From UTCHB3 sp964531325 (GTDB lineage Bacteria > Bacteroidota > Ignavibacteria > Ignavibacteriales > Ignavibacteriaceae), in assembly GCA_964531325.1 (NCBI GenBank), contig CAZHCW010000002.1:62001-126000 (forward strand): a DNA stretch of 64,000 nucleotides, written 5' to 3'. The position numbers were made by a program, and so were the translations under genes. Below the pieces are notes generated by a model. That model did no database searches. It was given only the letters and a program-made list of their open reading frames with translations, and was not told the origin of the DNA. Below are positions 25,132-34,060 of the stretch, one piece after another (the first letter of the stretch is position 1; the number at the start of each line of letters is the position of its first letter).

Positions 25132-25620
25132 ATGAGCGATACAGAACAAATTAAGATAGAAATGATTCAAAGATTCGGCGACGCATACAAAGCGTTTGGG
25201 CTGAATAAATTGATGGGGCACATTGTTGCTTTGTTGATTTTTAGTTCAAAACCGGTGTCTCTCGATGAAATATGTGAACAACTTGGCAGGAGTAAAGGAC
25301 CCGTAAGTCAGATACTCAGGCGCCTGCGTGATAAAAAACTTATCCGCAAAGCCTGGTTCGCTGAGAATAACAGAAAAGATTATTACGAGATAGAGCCGGA
25401 AATATTTGAGAATGCATTTCTGAACAATTTTGCACTTATCAAAAATAACACCAAAATTGCGGTCAACTTAAGGGAAATGGCAAACGGATCATTCACCGTG
25501 GAAGGGGATGACACCACCAAACGCCTGGAAGAGATGGAAAAGTTTTACCGCCTGATGGAAGTGCATTACAATAATTTCCAACAGGAATGGGAAGAGGAAA
25601 GAAAAAAGATCTATTCATAA
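25132..25620 (+). CDS. GbsR/MarR-family transcriptional regulator
   Basis: 162 residues. A winged helix spans about residues 20-90, with the recognition helix in LGRSKGPVSQILRRLRDKKL. The length and the pattern FGLNKLMGHIVALLIFSSKP fit the GbsR branch of the MarR superfamily, members of which respond to small solutes. The C-terminal helices (about 115-160) should give the dimer. It lies just upstream of and in line with the metabolic cluster 25763-34923, and palindromes flank it on both sides, so it probably controls itself and that cluster. The ligand is unknown. Confidence 0.85.
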   Translation: MSDTEQIKIEMIQRFGDAYKAFGLNKLMGHIVALLIFSSKPVSLDEICEQLGRSKGPVSQILRRLRDKKLIRKAWFAENNRKDYYEIEPEIFENAFLNNFALIKNNTKIAVNLREMANGSFTVEGDDTTKRLEEMEKFYRLMEVHYNNFQQEWEEERKKIYS

Positions 25621-25650
25621 TAGGTCTTTAATTTGGGGAATGTTATACAA

Positions 25651-25678
25651 TTATCGTTTTAAAATTTTCAAACGATAA
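25651..25678 (+). promoter_or_regulatory. Candidate operator before the SDR-FabH-symporter-ligase operon
   Basis: TTATCGTTT (25651-25659) and AAACGATAA (25670-25678) form a perfect 9-base inverted repeat with a 10-base spacer. It lies 85 bases before the SDR start. It shares the CGTTT-AAAATTTT-type core with the palindrome at 25100-25115, so the same regulator could bind both. It could instead be a weak hairpin after the regulator gene, but no T-run follows on this strand. Confidence 0.5.
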
Positions 25679-25762
25679 AAAAGTTTCAATAAATGAACAG
25701 TTAACCCATAGCCTAAAAATTATGGTGCAGGGTTCAAAAAATATATTTTGGAGATCAGAAAA

Positions 25763-26497
25763 ATGAAAAGACTTGATGGAAAAGTAGCAGTTATTACAGG
25801 TGGAGCCAGAGGTATTGGCAAAGCCGCAGCACTTCGTTTTACAGAAGAAGGTGCTAAAGTTGTAATCTGGGATGTAAATGAAGAACTTGGTAATCAATTG
25901 GTTGCTGAACTTGGTGAAAATTCCTTCTTTGTTAAAGTGGATGTAACCGATCTTGACTCAACCACCGCAGCAGCCGGAAAAACTGTCGAAAAATTTGGAT
26001 CAATAGACATTTTGATCAACAACGCCGGTATCACCCGTGACGCAAGTCTTGCAAAAATGACTGCTGATCAGTGGAAGTCGGTGCTTGATGTAAATTTGAC
26101 AGGTGTATTTAACTGTACCAAATCTGTTATGAACTACATGATCGAAAAAGGTTACGGAAAAATTATCAATACATCATCCATTGTTGGACTGTATGGTAAT
26201 TTTGGTCAATCAAATTATGTTGCAACAAAATCGGGAATTATTGGACTCACAAAAGTGTGGGCAAGGGAACTTGGTAGAAAAGGAATTTGTGTAAATGCAG
26301 TTGCACCCGGATTTATTGCAACCGAAATGGTTGGTACAATCCCGGAAAAAGTGATAAATATGCTGGTTGAGAAAACCCCCTTGGGTAAACTTGGTTCACC
26401 GGTTGATATCGCCAATGCCTATCTTTTCCTCGCTTCTGCTGAATCTGATTATGTAAACGGAACCGTTCTTAGTGTGGACGGTGGATTGGTGATGTAG
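25763..26497 (+). CDS. Short-chain dehydrogenase/reductase, FabG-like
   Basis: 244 residues from the ATG at 25763 (a TTG at 25748 is also in frame; GGAG lies upstream of the ATG). Classical SDR: cofactor motif ITGGARGIGKAAA, NNAG in LINNAGITRDASL, catalytic serine in NTSSIVG, and Tyr/Lys in SNYVATKSG. It ends GTVLSVDGGLVM, as 3-oxoacyl-ACP reductases do. An aspartate at the end of beta-2 (VVIWDVNEE) suggests NAD(H) preference. It is the first gene of the metabolic cluster and is followed after 7 bases by the FabH-like gene. A beta-ketoacyl or beta-hydroxyacyl substrate is likely, but which is unknown. Confidence 0.9.
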   Translation: MKRLDGKVAVITGGARGIGKAAALRFTEEGAKVVIWDVNEELGNQLVAELGENSFFVKVDVTDLDSTTAAAGKTVEKFGSIDILINNAGITRDASLAKMTADQWKSVLDVNLTGVFNCTKSVMNYMIEKGYGKIINTSSIVGLYGNFGQSNYVATKSGIIGLTKVWARELGRKGICVNAVAPGFIATEMVGTIPEKVINMLVEKTPLGKLGSPVDIANAYLFLASAESDYVNGTVLSVDGGLVM

Positions 26498-26504
26498 GAA
26501 TATA

Positions 26505-27494
26505 ATGATGAGAAGAGCTAAAATAACGGGAATCGGAGCCTTTGCTCCTGAAAAAGTTGTCCCAAATTCTTTTTTTAATGATGTGCTTGGCGAAGATGTT
26601 GATACCTGGTTGCGCGAAAATTTAACGATCAGGGAGAGAAGATGGTGTGCAGAAGATGAATCAACTGCGGATCTTTGCGAAAAAGCCGCTCTTGCTGCGA
26701 TTTCTGATGCAGGTATTACACCAAAAGATATCGATCTTATAATCATTGCTACCGATACTCCCGAATTTGTATCCCCATCAACCTCTTCAGTGGTTCAACA
26801 CAGAATTGGAGCAGTAAAAGCCGGAACATTTGATATAAATACTGCATGTGCAGGATTTGTAACCGCATTAAACACCGGTTCAAAGTTTATTGCAGGAGAT
26901 GATGCTTATAGAAATATCCTCGTCATCGGTGCGTATGCTATGAGCAAGTTTTTGGATCTTCACGATAAAAAAACCGTAACTCTCTTTGCTGATGGTGCCG
27001 GAGCTGTTGTTCTCTCTCCTGTAGAGGATGGATCAGGATTCCTGAACGGTGAACTTTTCTCTGATGGACAGTATAATGAATGGATGGGAATATATGCAGG
27101 CGGTACAAAATTTCCGATCACTCAAGGAGTGGTTGAGAATAAAGACCACCTTCTAAAATTTGTTAAAAAATTCCCTAAAGAATTGAACCCTGAAATCTGG
27201 ACCAAAATGGTACTTAAAGCATGTGATAAAGAGGGAATAAAACCTTCTGATGTTAAAAGATACTTTTTCACTCAGATAAATATCAATTCAATTTGGCAGA
27301 CTCTCGATAATCTGGGTGAATCCCGTGACAAGGGTGAAGTGATTATGTCAACATTTGGCTACACAGGATCAGCTTGCATTCCCATGGCACTCGACCAGGC
27401 TTACAAAGCCGGGAGGATTAATCGCGGCGATTACCTGATGTTTGTTGGTTCCGGAGGGGGACTCGCATTTGCTTCAGCTTTGGTGAAATTTTAA
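26505..27494 (+). CDS. FabH-like (KAS III fold) protein with altered catalytic triad
   Basis: 329 residues of the thiolase superfamily. The nucleophile is present (Cys115 in NTACAGF). The histidine and asparagine of FabH are not: the HQAN position reads TQIN (Thr256) and the GNTS position reads GYTG (Tyr286). The 30-residue distance between these two sites is the same as in E. coli FabH (His244, Asn274), so the alignment is firm. Decarboxylative condensation needs both residues. This protein may instead be an acyltransferase, a thioesterase-like enzyme or a subunit partner. It sits between an SDR and a symporter gene. Confidence 0.88.
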   Translation: MMRRAKITGIGAFAPEKVVPNSFFNDVLGEDVDTWLRENLTIRERRWCAEDESTADLCEKAALAAISDAGITPKDIDLIIIATDTPEFVSPSTSSVVQHRIGAVKAGTFDINTACAGFVTALNTGSKFIAGDDAYRNILVIGAYAMSKFLDLHDKKTVTLFADGAGAVVLSPVEDGSGFLNGELFSDGQYNEWMGIYAGGTKFPITQGVVENKDHLLKFVKKFPKELNPEIWTKMVLKACDKEGIKPSDVKRYFFTQININSIWQTLDNLGESRDKGEVIMSTFGYTGSACIPMALDQAYKAGRINRGDYLMFVGSGGGLAFASALVKF

Positions 27495-27511
27495 GAGAGG
27501 ATGGATAGCTA

Positions 27512-29020
27512 ATGGGCTTGGCTTCAAGTGAGTTGATTACTGCCGGTTGGATTCTGATTGCTGTTTATGTTGCAGTAACTCTCTTTTTTGTTATTCGTGG
27601 AGCTTTAAAAGTAAAAACCATGAACGATTATGCCGTGGGGAGTGTAAATTTTCCACCCTGGACTGTCGGTTTTGCTCTTGCTGCTTCCATGACAAGTGCA
27701 GCAACTTTTGTGATAAATCCCGGTCTCGTTGCCACTTACGGCATCAGTGCCTTTATCTCGTATGGTCTCGTTTATCCAGCGGCTGCGATGATTTCCCTTG
27801 TGGTTTTAACCATAGGTTTCAGAAAATTTGGATCATCCGTAAAGGCTGGTACTCTTGCCCAATGGATGGGAAAAAAATATGAAAGCAAGGGTTTCGCCCT
27901 CTATTTTGCAATTTTATCCCTCTTATTGTTAACTTTTATCGTTCTGATAGCTGTTGGATTAACCAAAGTAATATCCAAAACGCTCGATGTTCCTGAATTA
28001 TATGTTTTGATTGCAACTATAGTTTTTATTTTTGGCTACATGATGTTTGGTGGTGCCAATTCCATGGTTTACACCAATACTGTTCAGGCGATAATTATGT
28101 TGTTTGTGGCATTTATCATGATCGGTTCCGGATATGCTTATTTCCAGGATGGAGTTTCAGGTTTTATAGGAAAACTTGGTGCAATTGATGGAAAGTTGAC
28201 CCAACTTTACAACGAATCAAGTTTCCTTTTTCGTGACTTTTTTGAAATATTCATAGCTCAAATTGTAATTGGTGCTGCAATTGTGTGCCAACCCCACATC
28301 ATCACCAAATCTTTGCTCATAAAAGACCCAAAGGGCGTAAAATCTTACCTCATTAGTGGTGTGATTGCTCAAAGTATCTTTTTTCTTGTGGTTTTTGTGG
28401 GATTATATGCCCGACTTCAGTTCCCTGAACTTAAAGCCGGTGATGTAGCACTTAAAACAGATGGAATAATTCCTGCTTATGTCGTGACTGTATTTCCTGT
28501 TTTTGTATCACTTTTTGTGGTTTTGGGGCTGATTTCTGCCGGAATTTCCACATTGGAAGGTCTGATTCAATCCCTTTCAAGCACTATCACTCAGGATTTG
28601 ATTAAACCTTACATAACCGACAAGTTTGTGAAAAAAGAACTTACTGATCGAAGTATGATAACAATCAATAGAGTAGTAATAGGAGTGCTCGGCATTGTGG
28701 CAGTATTGATGACTTACGACCAGTTGATTAATCCAAAATTAAGTGTGGCAATATTTGCACAAAACGGCGTTTATGCCTATTTTTCTGCCGCATTTGTACC
28801 AATTATTTTTGGTATGTTTATGAAAAATGTTAACAAAACAGCTGTCATTATTGCCTCTGTTATTGCCGTTGCCGTCCATTTTACAATGTATTATGGAAAA
28901 CTGACCGTTCCATTTACCGTTGCAACAGGGGAGAACCCCGGAGTAGCTGCTGCTGTGGCAATTTTGATTTCAATTTTCTCAGGTTTAATTCTGCAAAAAA
29001 TTTTGGGAGGCAGAAAATGA
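27512..29020 (+). CDS. Sodium:solute symporter family (SSS) transporter
   Basis: 502 residues with about 13 hydrophobic segments. The N-terminus ALKVKTMNDYAVGSVNFPPW and the following ASMTSAATFVINPG region match the SSS family, near the pantothenate/monocarboxylate branch. The family moves a solute inward with sodium. The start ATG is at 27512, 17 bases after the FabH-like gene, and the stop overlaps the ligase start (ATGA). Context points to a carboxylic acid that the ligase then activates; the exact substrate is not visible. Confidence 0.92.
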   Translation: MGLASSELITAGWILIAVYVAVTLFFVIRGALKVKTMNDYAVGSVNFPPWTVGFALAASMTSAATFVINPGLVATYGISAFISYGLVYPAAAMISLVVLTIGFRKFGSSVKAGTLAQWMGKKYESKGFALYFAILSLLLLTFIVLIAVGLTKVISKTLDVPELYVLIATIVFIFGYMMFGGANSMVYTNTVQAIIMLFVAFIMIGSGYAYFQDGVSGFIGKLGAIDGKLTQLYNESSFLFRDFFEIFIAQIVIGAAIVCQPHIITKSLLIKDPKGVKSYLISGVIAQSIFFLVVFVGLYARLQFPELKAGDVALKTDGIIPAYVVTVFPVFVSLFVVLGLISAGISTLEGLIQSLSSTITQDLIKPYITDKFVKKELTDRSMITINRVVIGVLGIVAVLMTYDQLINPKLSVAIFAQNGVYAYFSAAFVPIIFGMFMKNVNKTAVIIASVIAVAVHFTMYYGKLTVPFTVATGENPGVAAAVAILISIFSGLILQKILGGRK

Positions 29021-30546
29021 TGGAACATCTGGAAACTGATTGGTGTGAAAAGTGGGCGCAATATTCTCCAAATAAACTGTTTATCAGGGAATATGCTTCC
29101 GGTCTCGAATGGAATTACGCCGATTTCAACAACCGTGCAAATAAACTCGCTAACTATTTATTGGATGATCTGAGTCTCAAAAAAGGGGAGAGAATAGCTG
29201 TTTATTCGAAAAACAGAGCTGAATTTATCCTCCTTTTTGCTGCATGTGTAAAAACCGGGCTTATACTTGTTCCGCTAAATTTCAGATTAACACCGCGTGA
29301 ACTTGATCTGTTAATTGCAGATGCAGAACCCGCACTGTTCCTTTTTGAGTCCGATTATTCCGAAGATATCCATAAACTGACCACCCTTCAGGCGGTCCCA
29401 ACAATAATCGATCTTAAGGAAATCAGATCGTTTTTAACTGAACCCCTTGAACCCGGTGTAAAAAAACCGAAAACTGAAATTTCATTCACAGACCCTGTTA
29501 AAATTCTATATACAGCCGGCACAACAGGTCTGTCGAAAGGTGTGATAATAACACACAAACAATTGTTCTGGAATGCCACGAACACCGTTTTAAGGCTTAA
29601 CCTTACAGAAAACGACCATACACAAAGTTACGCTCCATTTTTCCACACCGGCGGCTGGAATGTTTTGTTTACACCATTTCTTTTTGTGGGTGGTTCGCAT
29701 ACTCTGTTAAACTCGTTTGACCCCGATACAATCCTCGAACTGATGGAAAAGGAAAAAACCACACTTCTGTTTGGTGTTCCAACAATGCTGCAAATGTTAT
29801 CAGACTCACCAAAATTTCAGGATACAGACCTGAGTTCCGTAAGATTCGCAATTGTCGGCGGCGCCCCAATGCCCATCCCCTTAATAAACCTCTGGCACAA
29901 AAAAGGAATCGCCATCAGACAAGGATTCGGGCTAACAGAAGTAGGACCCAACTGCTTCTCCCTCCACCAGAATGACGCAATCAGAAAAAAAGGAAGCATC
30001 GGATACCCAAACTTCTATGTAGAAGCAAAAATCGTCGACGAAAACGGGAACCAGCAACCCCCAAACACCCCCGGTGAACTCTGGCTAAAATCTCCCGTAG
30101 TAACCTCCGGCTACTGGCGCAAACCAAAAGAAACAGCCTCCGCAATCACCGACGGATGGTTCCACACAGGCGACATCCTCCAAGTGGACCAAGAAGGCTA
30201 CTACTTTGTAATTGACCGCAAAAAAAACATGTACATCAGCGGTGGTGAAAATGTATTCCCCTCAGAAGTTGAAAAATACCTCTACCAACACCAGGCAATC
30301 AAAGAATGCGCCATAATCGGAGTAAAAGATCCAAAATGGGGCGAAACAGGCAAAGCGTACATCGTACCTAACCCCGCAGTAAAAATAACAACGGAAGAAA
30401 TAACAGAATATTGCAAAACAGGACTCGCTAAATACAAAATACCAAAACACATCGTTTTTCTGGAATCACTCCCCAAAAACGAAGCAGGAAAAATAAACAA
30501 ACAAGAATTAATTAAAATTCATAAACAACAAACAAACACACACTAA
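29017..30546 (+). CDS. AMP-forming acyl-CoA synthetase/ligase
   Basis: 509 residues of the ANL adenylating family. Core motifs are ILYTAGTTGLSKGV (P-loop, A3), QGFGLTEVGPN (A5), DGWFHTGDIL (A7), IDRKKNMYISGGENVFP (A8) and the catalytic lysine in NEAGKINKQEL (A10). These fit medium-chain or aryl-type acyl-CoA ligases. From about base 29840 to the end, third codon positions become almost only A or C, unlike the first half of the same gene; the protein stays well conserved across the change. It is coupled to the symporter gene and followed by a lipoprotein. Confidence 0.92.
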   Translation: MMEHLETDWCEKWAQYSPNKLFIREYASGLEWNYADFNNRANKLANYLLDDLSLKKGERIAVYSKNRAEFILLFAACVKTGLILVPLNFRLTPRELDLLIADAEPALFLFESDYSEDIHKLTTLQAVPTIIDLKEIRSFLTEPLEPGVKKPKTEISFTDPVKILYTAGTTGLSKGVIITHKQLFWNATNTVLRLNLTENDHTQSYAPFFHTGGWNVLFTPFLFVGGSHTLLNSFDPDTILELMEKEKTTLLFGVPTMLQMLSDSPKFQDTDLSSVRFAIVGGAPMPIPLINLWHKKGIAIRQGFGLTEVGPNCFSLHQNDAIRKKGSIGYPNFYVEAKIVDENGNQQPPNTPGELWLKSPVVTSGYWRKPKETASAITDGWFHTGDILQVDQEGYYFVIDRKKNMYISGGENVFPSEVEKYLYQHQAIKECAIIGVKDPKWGETGKAYIVPNPAVKITTEEITEYCKTGLAKYKIPKHIVFLESLPKNEAGKINKQELIKIHKQQTNTH

Positions 30547-30569
30547 TTTAACCCTCGGGAGAAAAAAAG

Positions 30570-31499
30570 ATGAAAAAGCTTTTTTCGTTATCCATACTCG
30601 CACTCGTTCTGATCATATCAGGATGTAAAAATGAAGAAAACCCAATCACCCCTCCAACACCACCACCGGCTGACCCGCTCGTCGGCTCATGGGTATCCGA
30701 AGGAAGTGATGTAGCACCCGGACTCGCAGCAGTCTCCAAAACCAAAAAAATCTACGCCACCTTCAACGCAAACAAAACCTACAAAGTCGTCTCAACCGAC
30801 TCAACAGGAACAGAAGTAACATTCGAAGGAACATGGAGCTACAGCGACAACGCCGGAACAACCATAAAAACCATCGTCCTCAACCAAACCGTACCAACAA
30901 GCCTCACATCAGGCGGAATCTTCCAGGTAGGAGCAAACGGATACATGACCTACGAAGTACTCCAGACAAGCCCCGCAATCCCCGGATTCACAGTAGCAAC
31001 AGCAGCCGAAGGATTTGGCTCAACCAAATACAACGGACTCGCACTCGGCGCAACATGGATACAAAAATATGTCCCCGCCAACCCAACAACAGAACCCCTC
31101 GTCGGAATATGGCTCTCAGACGGTGCTAATGTAGCCCCCGGATTAAAATCAGTATCCAAAACCAAAAAAATCGACGCAACCTTCAACTCCAACGGAACCT
31201 ACAAAGTCATCTCAACAGACAGCAGCAATGTAACCGTAACCTTTGAAGGAACATTCTCAACACAGGCAGTTGCCAATACTTCCATCCGTACCATCACACT
31301 CAACCAGACAGTTCCCTCTGCACTCACCTCAACAGGCATCTACAGAGTCAACACAGCCGGAATGTGGTACGAAGTAATACAAACAAACCCTGCGATAACA
31401 GGATTTACCGCCGCAACAGCACTTGAAGGATTTGGATCAACCAAATACAACAATGTAGCACTCGGCGCAACCTGGATACAGAAATACACAAAAAACTAA
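30570..31499 (+). CDS. Lipoprotein with two tandem copies of an unknown domain
   Basis: 309 residues. The signal peptide ends at the lipobox LIISGC near residue 20. Then two copies of a domain of about 135 residues follow. Each begins PLVGSW or PLVGIW, continues VAPGL..VSKTKKI.ATFN and ends GFGSTKYN..ALGATWIQKY. The pattern of short beta strands resembles lipocalin-like or META-type domains, but I do not recognise a named family. The whole gene uses A- and C-ending codons. A strong GGGAG lies before the start. It probably sits on the inner face of the outer membrane or at the surface, next to the porin encoded after it. Confidence 0.7.
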   Translation: MKKLFSLSILALVLIISGCKNEENPITPPTPPPADPLVGSWVSEGSDVAPGLAAVSKTKKIYATFNANKTYKVVSTDSTGTEVTFEGTWSYSDNAGTTIKTIVLNQTVPTSLTSGGIFQVGANGYMTYEVLQTSPAIPGFTVATAAEGFGSTKYNGLALGATWIQKYVPANPTTEPLVGIWLSDGANVAPGLKSVSKTKKIDATFNSNGTYKVISTDSSNVTVTFEGTFSTQAVANTSIRTITLNQTVPSALTSTGIYRVNTAGMWYEVIQTNPAITGFTAATALEGFGSTKYNNVALGATWIQKYTKN

Positions 31500-31518
31500 A
31501 TTCTCAAAACCGGAAACC

Positions 31519-31547
31519 ACCCGGAAAACCAACAAAGTTTTCCGGGT
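31519..31547 (+). other. Perfect 11-base-pair intercistronic hairpin
   Basis: ACCCGGAAAAC (31519-31529) pairs exactly with GTTTTCCGGGT (31537-31547) around a 7-base loop, between the lipoprotein and porin genes. No T-run follows, so it is more likely an mRNA processing or stabilising element than a strong terminator. Confidence 0.5.
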
Positions 31548-31571
31548 AACCCCGGTAACTACGGAAAAAAC

Positions 31572-33107
31572 ATGAAAAAAATAATACTCTTTTCAATACT
31601 CCTCGCACTAACAACAACAGCGCAGGACATAAGACTCGACGACAAACCACCCCGTGAATTCCAGTTCATAGGCTACTCATTCACAAGAATGACATCGGGC
31701 AACATAACCCCAACAAACGATGTACTGCAGGGGCAGGTAATCGGAAGACTCTTTGGACAAAACTCCACCTTCACAGTCCCGCAAACCACACTCTATTTTG
31801 AACAAAGATTTGTTCCGATGTTCATTTATAAACCAAAAATTCTTGATGATTTTGCAACATTCAGAGCTTTATTTAAAATAGATTACACTTGGGGCGACCA
31901 GGCCTACGGCGTCGGAAACAACCGCGGCGGTGCAATAAACGGAGGACAAATAAACCTCCAAACACTCATGGCAAACATCGAACTAAAACCCGAAGACGCC
32001 AACTGGAACATAGTAATCGGAATGCAGCGGCTCTTCGACAATGTCCGTGACCCAAACATCTCCGCCCTCTCAACAGCCCAAACCAGTGGATATAAACTCT
32101 CCTATTGGGGAACACAGGCTGTTGGAATCAGCTCATACATCGCACCCACACCATCAACCAAACTTCGACTCGGATACTTCCAGCTATGGGAAAACGAAAT
32201 AAGCAAAGACGACGATGTTGCCCTCTGGATGGCAGACTATGAATGGAAACCTTCACCTCTGCTCGAAGCAGGGCTCGACCTTTGGTATGCATGGGATAGA
32301 GGGAAAAACAGTGGCGGAATCTCAATCCTCGGACAGGGACTGACCAGCGCACTCGCAGACTATAACGGTGCAACAAGAATCCGTTTCCCCGGATCAACAC
32401 AAAAATACGAAGGACACATCGGGTGGTTTGGTGGCCACATCGCATATAACCGTGACTTCATGGTCTCCCGTTGGTGGCTTGATGCTTATGTTATGACCAA
32501 CTTTGGAATCCTCGACACTGTAGGAACAACAACAGGTAAAGCAGCCGACATCTTTGGTTACTCTGCAAACGCCTCAGCCTCATATAAATATGGAATGACC
32601 GCAAACGACAAAATCAGCCTCGAGGCACTATACACCTCAGGTGATAACAACGGCGTCAGCGACGGCACCCTTTCATCGGTAATCACCGGAAACATCTACG
32701 GTTCACCCGTTGGGATCTACAGCAACCACAGAGCATTCCTTCTTTTCCCTGATCCTCAGGTGGTAAACCGTTATTATTCAGCAGTTCACGACATCTCAAA
32801 CATGGGATTGGGAGTAACCGCTGCATTTCTTAATATCTCCAAAGATTTTATTCCTAATAAAATGTATGGAAAAATTGGATTTGCAACCGCATTCTCAAAC
32901 AACAGTCTAACTGGTGGTGGAAGCTACATGGGCAGTGAAGTCAACTTTGAGATGAAATATAATGTAAAAGTATTTCTCACACTTGGAGTCCACGCAGCCT
33001 ATATGATGACAGGTGATTTTTACGATTCACCATACTCAACCTATACAGGTGAAAAACCAAAAGATCCATGGACATTTTTTACAACCCTTAGCTGGCTGAT
33101 GTTCTAA
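31572..33107 (+). CDS. Outer-membrane beta-barrel porin, alginate-export-like
   Basis: 511 residues with a signal peptide (MKKIILFSILLALTTTAQ). The mature chain is rich in alternating aromatic strands such as TTLYFEQRFVPMFIYK and ADYEWKPSPLLEAGLDLWYA, and ends in LSWLMF with a terminal phenylalanine, as barrels inserted by BamA do. Size and strand content suggest an 18-strand-class barrel for diffusion of small molecules. It follows the lipoprotein gene and precedes two hydrolases. Codon use is mosaic, with A/C-ending blocks broken by a normal block at about 31790-31885. Confidence 0.75.
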   Translation: MKKIILFSILLALTTTAQDIRLDDKPPREFQFIGYSFTRMTSGNITPTNDVLQGQVIGRLFGQNSTFTVPQTTLYFEQRFVPMFIYKPKILDDFATFRALFKIDYTWGDQAYGVGNNRGGAINGGQINLQTLMANIELKPEDANWNIVIGMQRLFDNVRDPNISALSTAQTSGYKLSYWGTQAVGISSYIAPTPSTKLRLGYFQLWENEISKDDDVALWMADYEWKPSPLLEAGLDLWYAWDRGKNSGGISILGQGLTSALADYNGATRIRFPGSTQKYEGHIGWFGGHIAYNRDFMVSRWWLDAYVMTNFGILDTVGTTTGKAADIFGYSANASASYKYGMTANDKISLEALYTSGDNNGVSDGTLSSVITGNIYGSPVGIYSNHRAFLLFPDPQVVNRYYSAVHDISNMGLGVTAAFLNISKDFIPNKMYGKIGFATAFSNNSLTGGGSYMGSEVNFEMKYNVKVFLTLGVHAAYMMTGDFYDSPYSTYTGEKPKDPWTFFTTLSWLMF

Positions 33108-33118
33108 AGGAGGAAACA

Positions 33119-34060
33119 ATGAAAAAATTAACATTTTTAGCTTTATTAGGTATTGTTGTCTTCTCCGGATGTGCAGGATTTAAATATCAAAGTATGCCGG
33201 CACTCGAATTTCAGGATATTGATTATTCTTTCGCCACAAAAACGGTTCTCTCCAATCCCTCAGTTGCTTATGCAGATTTGGGATCGGGAGAAAACACAAT
33301 AATCCTTATCCACGGACTTGCAAGTAATGCCGGATTCTGGAGATATAATACTTCCGAGCTTGCAAAAAACAACAGGGTAATCGTAATTGATCTGCCCGGA
33401 TATGGAAAATCGCAAAAAGGCGACTATCCATATACTCTCAGTTTTTATGCCGAGACCGTTAAGAATCTGATCACCACTTTAAAACTGAAGAATGTAACAC
33501 TCGTGGGACATTCAATGGGTGGACAGATCTCGATAATATTTGCACTTAAATACCCTGAACTGATCAAAAACCTTGTGCTCGCAGCACCCGCCGGTTTTGA
33601 AAAGTTCCAGTATGGTGAGGGCGAATGGCTTCGTAATGCAATTGATGCAAAAGGAGTTCGACTCAACCCTGAAGACGGAGTGAGAAAAAATCTTGCAATG
33701 AACTTCTACAACTGGGATGATAAGTGGGAATGGATGGTAGAGGAAAGAGTAAGGATGGCAAAAGGAGCTGAAATGAGAGAATTCTCGTATGCAGTGGTAA
33801 AATGTGTCAGTGCCATGCTTGACGAACCAACCTATAACAGTATAGCAGGAATTCAGGTGCCAACACTAATTGTTTACGGTAAATATGACGGTCTTATTCC
33901 AAACATGTACCTTAATCCCGGGTTCCCCTCCGATGTATTTGTTCAGGGAGCTGCAAAGATCAAAAACAGTAAACTTGTTGAAATTGACAATTGTGGTCAC
34001 ATGATCATGATTGAAAAAGCCGATGAATTTAACAAAGTGGTTCTCGATTTCCTTAAATAA
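33119..34060 (+). CDS. Alpha/beta hydrolase, lipoprotein form
   Basis: 313 residues. It begins with a lipoprotein signal peptide (lipobox VFSGC near residue 18), so it acts in the periplasm or at the outer membrane. The fold is clear: oxyanion motif LIHGLASNAGFW, nucleophile serine in VGHSMGGQ, acid in YGKYDGLIP, and histidine in NCGHMIMIE. A strong AAAGGAGG site precedes the start. It is a paralogue of the next gene, which lacks the export signal; the pair overlap by one base (TAATG). Likely an esterase or lipase-like enzyme that releases an acid or alcohol for uptake. Confidence 0.9.
   Translation: MKKLTFLALLGIVVFSGCAGFKYQSMPALEFQDIDYSFATKTVLSNPSVAYADLGSGENTIILIHGLASNAGFWRYNTSELAKNNRVIVIDLPGYGKSQKGDYPYTLSFYAETVKNLITTLKLKNVTLVGHSMGGQISIIFALKYPELIKNLVLAAPAGFEKFQYGEGEWLRNAIDAKGVRLNPEDGVRKNLAMNFYNWDDKWEWMVEERVRMAKGAEMREFSYAVVKCVSAMLDEPTYNSIAGIQVPTLIVYGKYDGLIPNMYLNPGFPSDVFVQGAAKIKNSKLVEIDNCGHMIMIEKADEFNKVVLDFLK

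Noticed and set aside
30833..31129. 98-codon alternative frame inside the duplicated lipoprotein
   Set aside because: It arises from the A/C-rich codon bias, which removes stops in other frames. The Arg/Asn/Pro-rich product resembles no protein.
29840..32100. Diversity-generating retroelement as the cause of the biased tract
   Set aside because: No template/variable repeat pair or reverse transcriptase is visible, and the bias covers several genes at silent positions rather than a short adenine-targeted segment.
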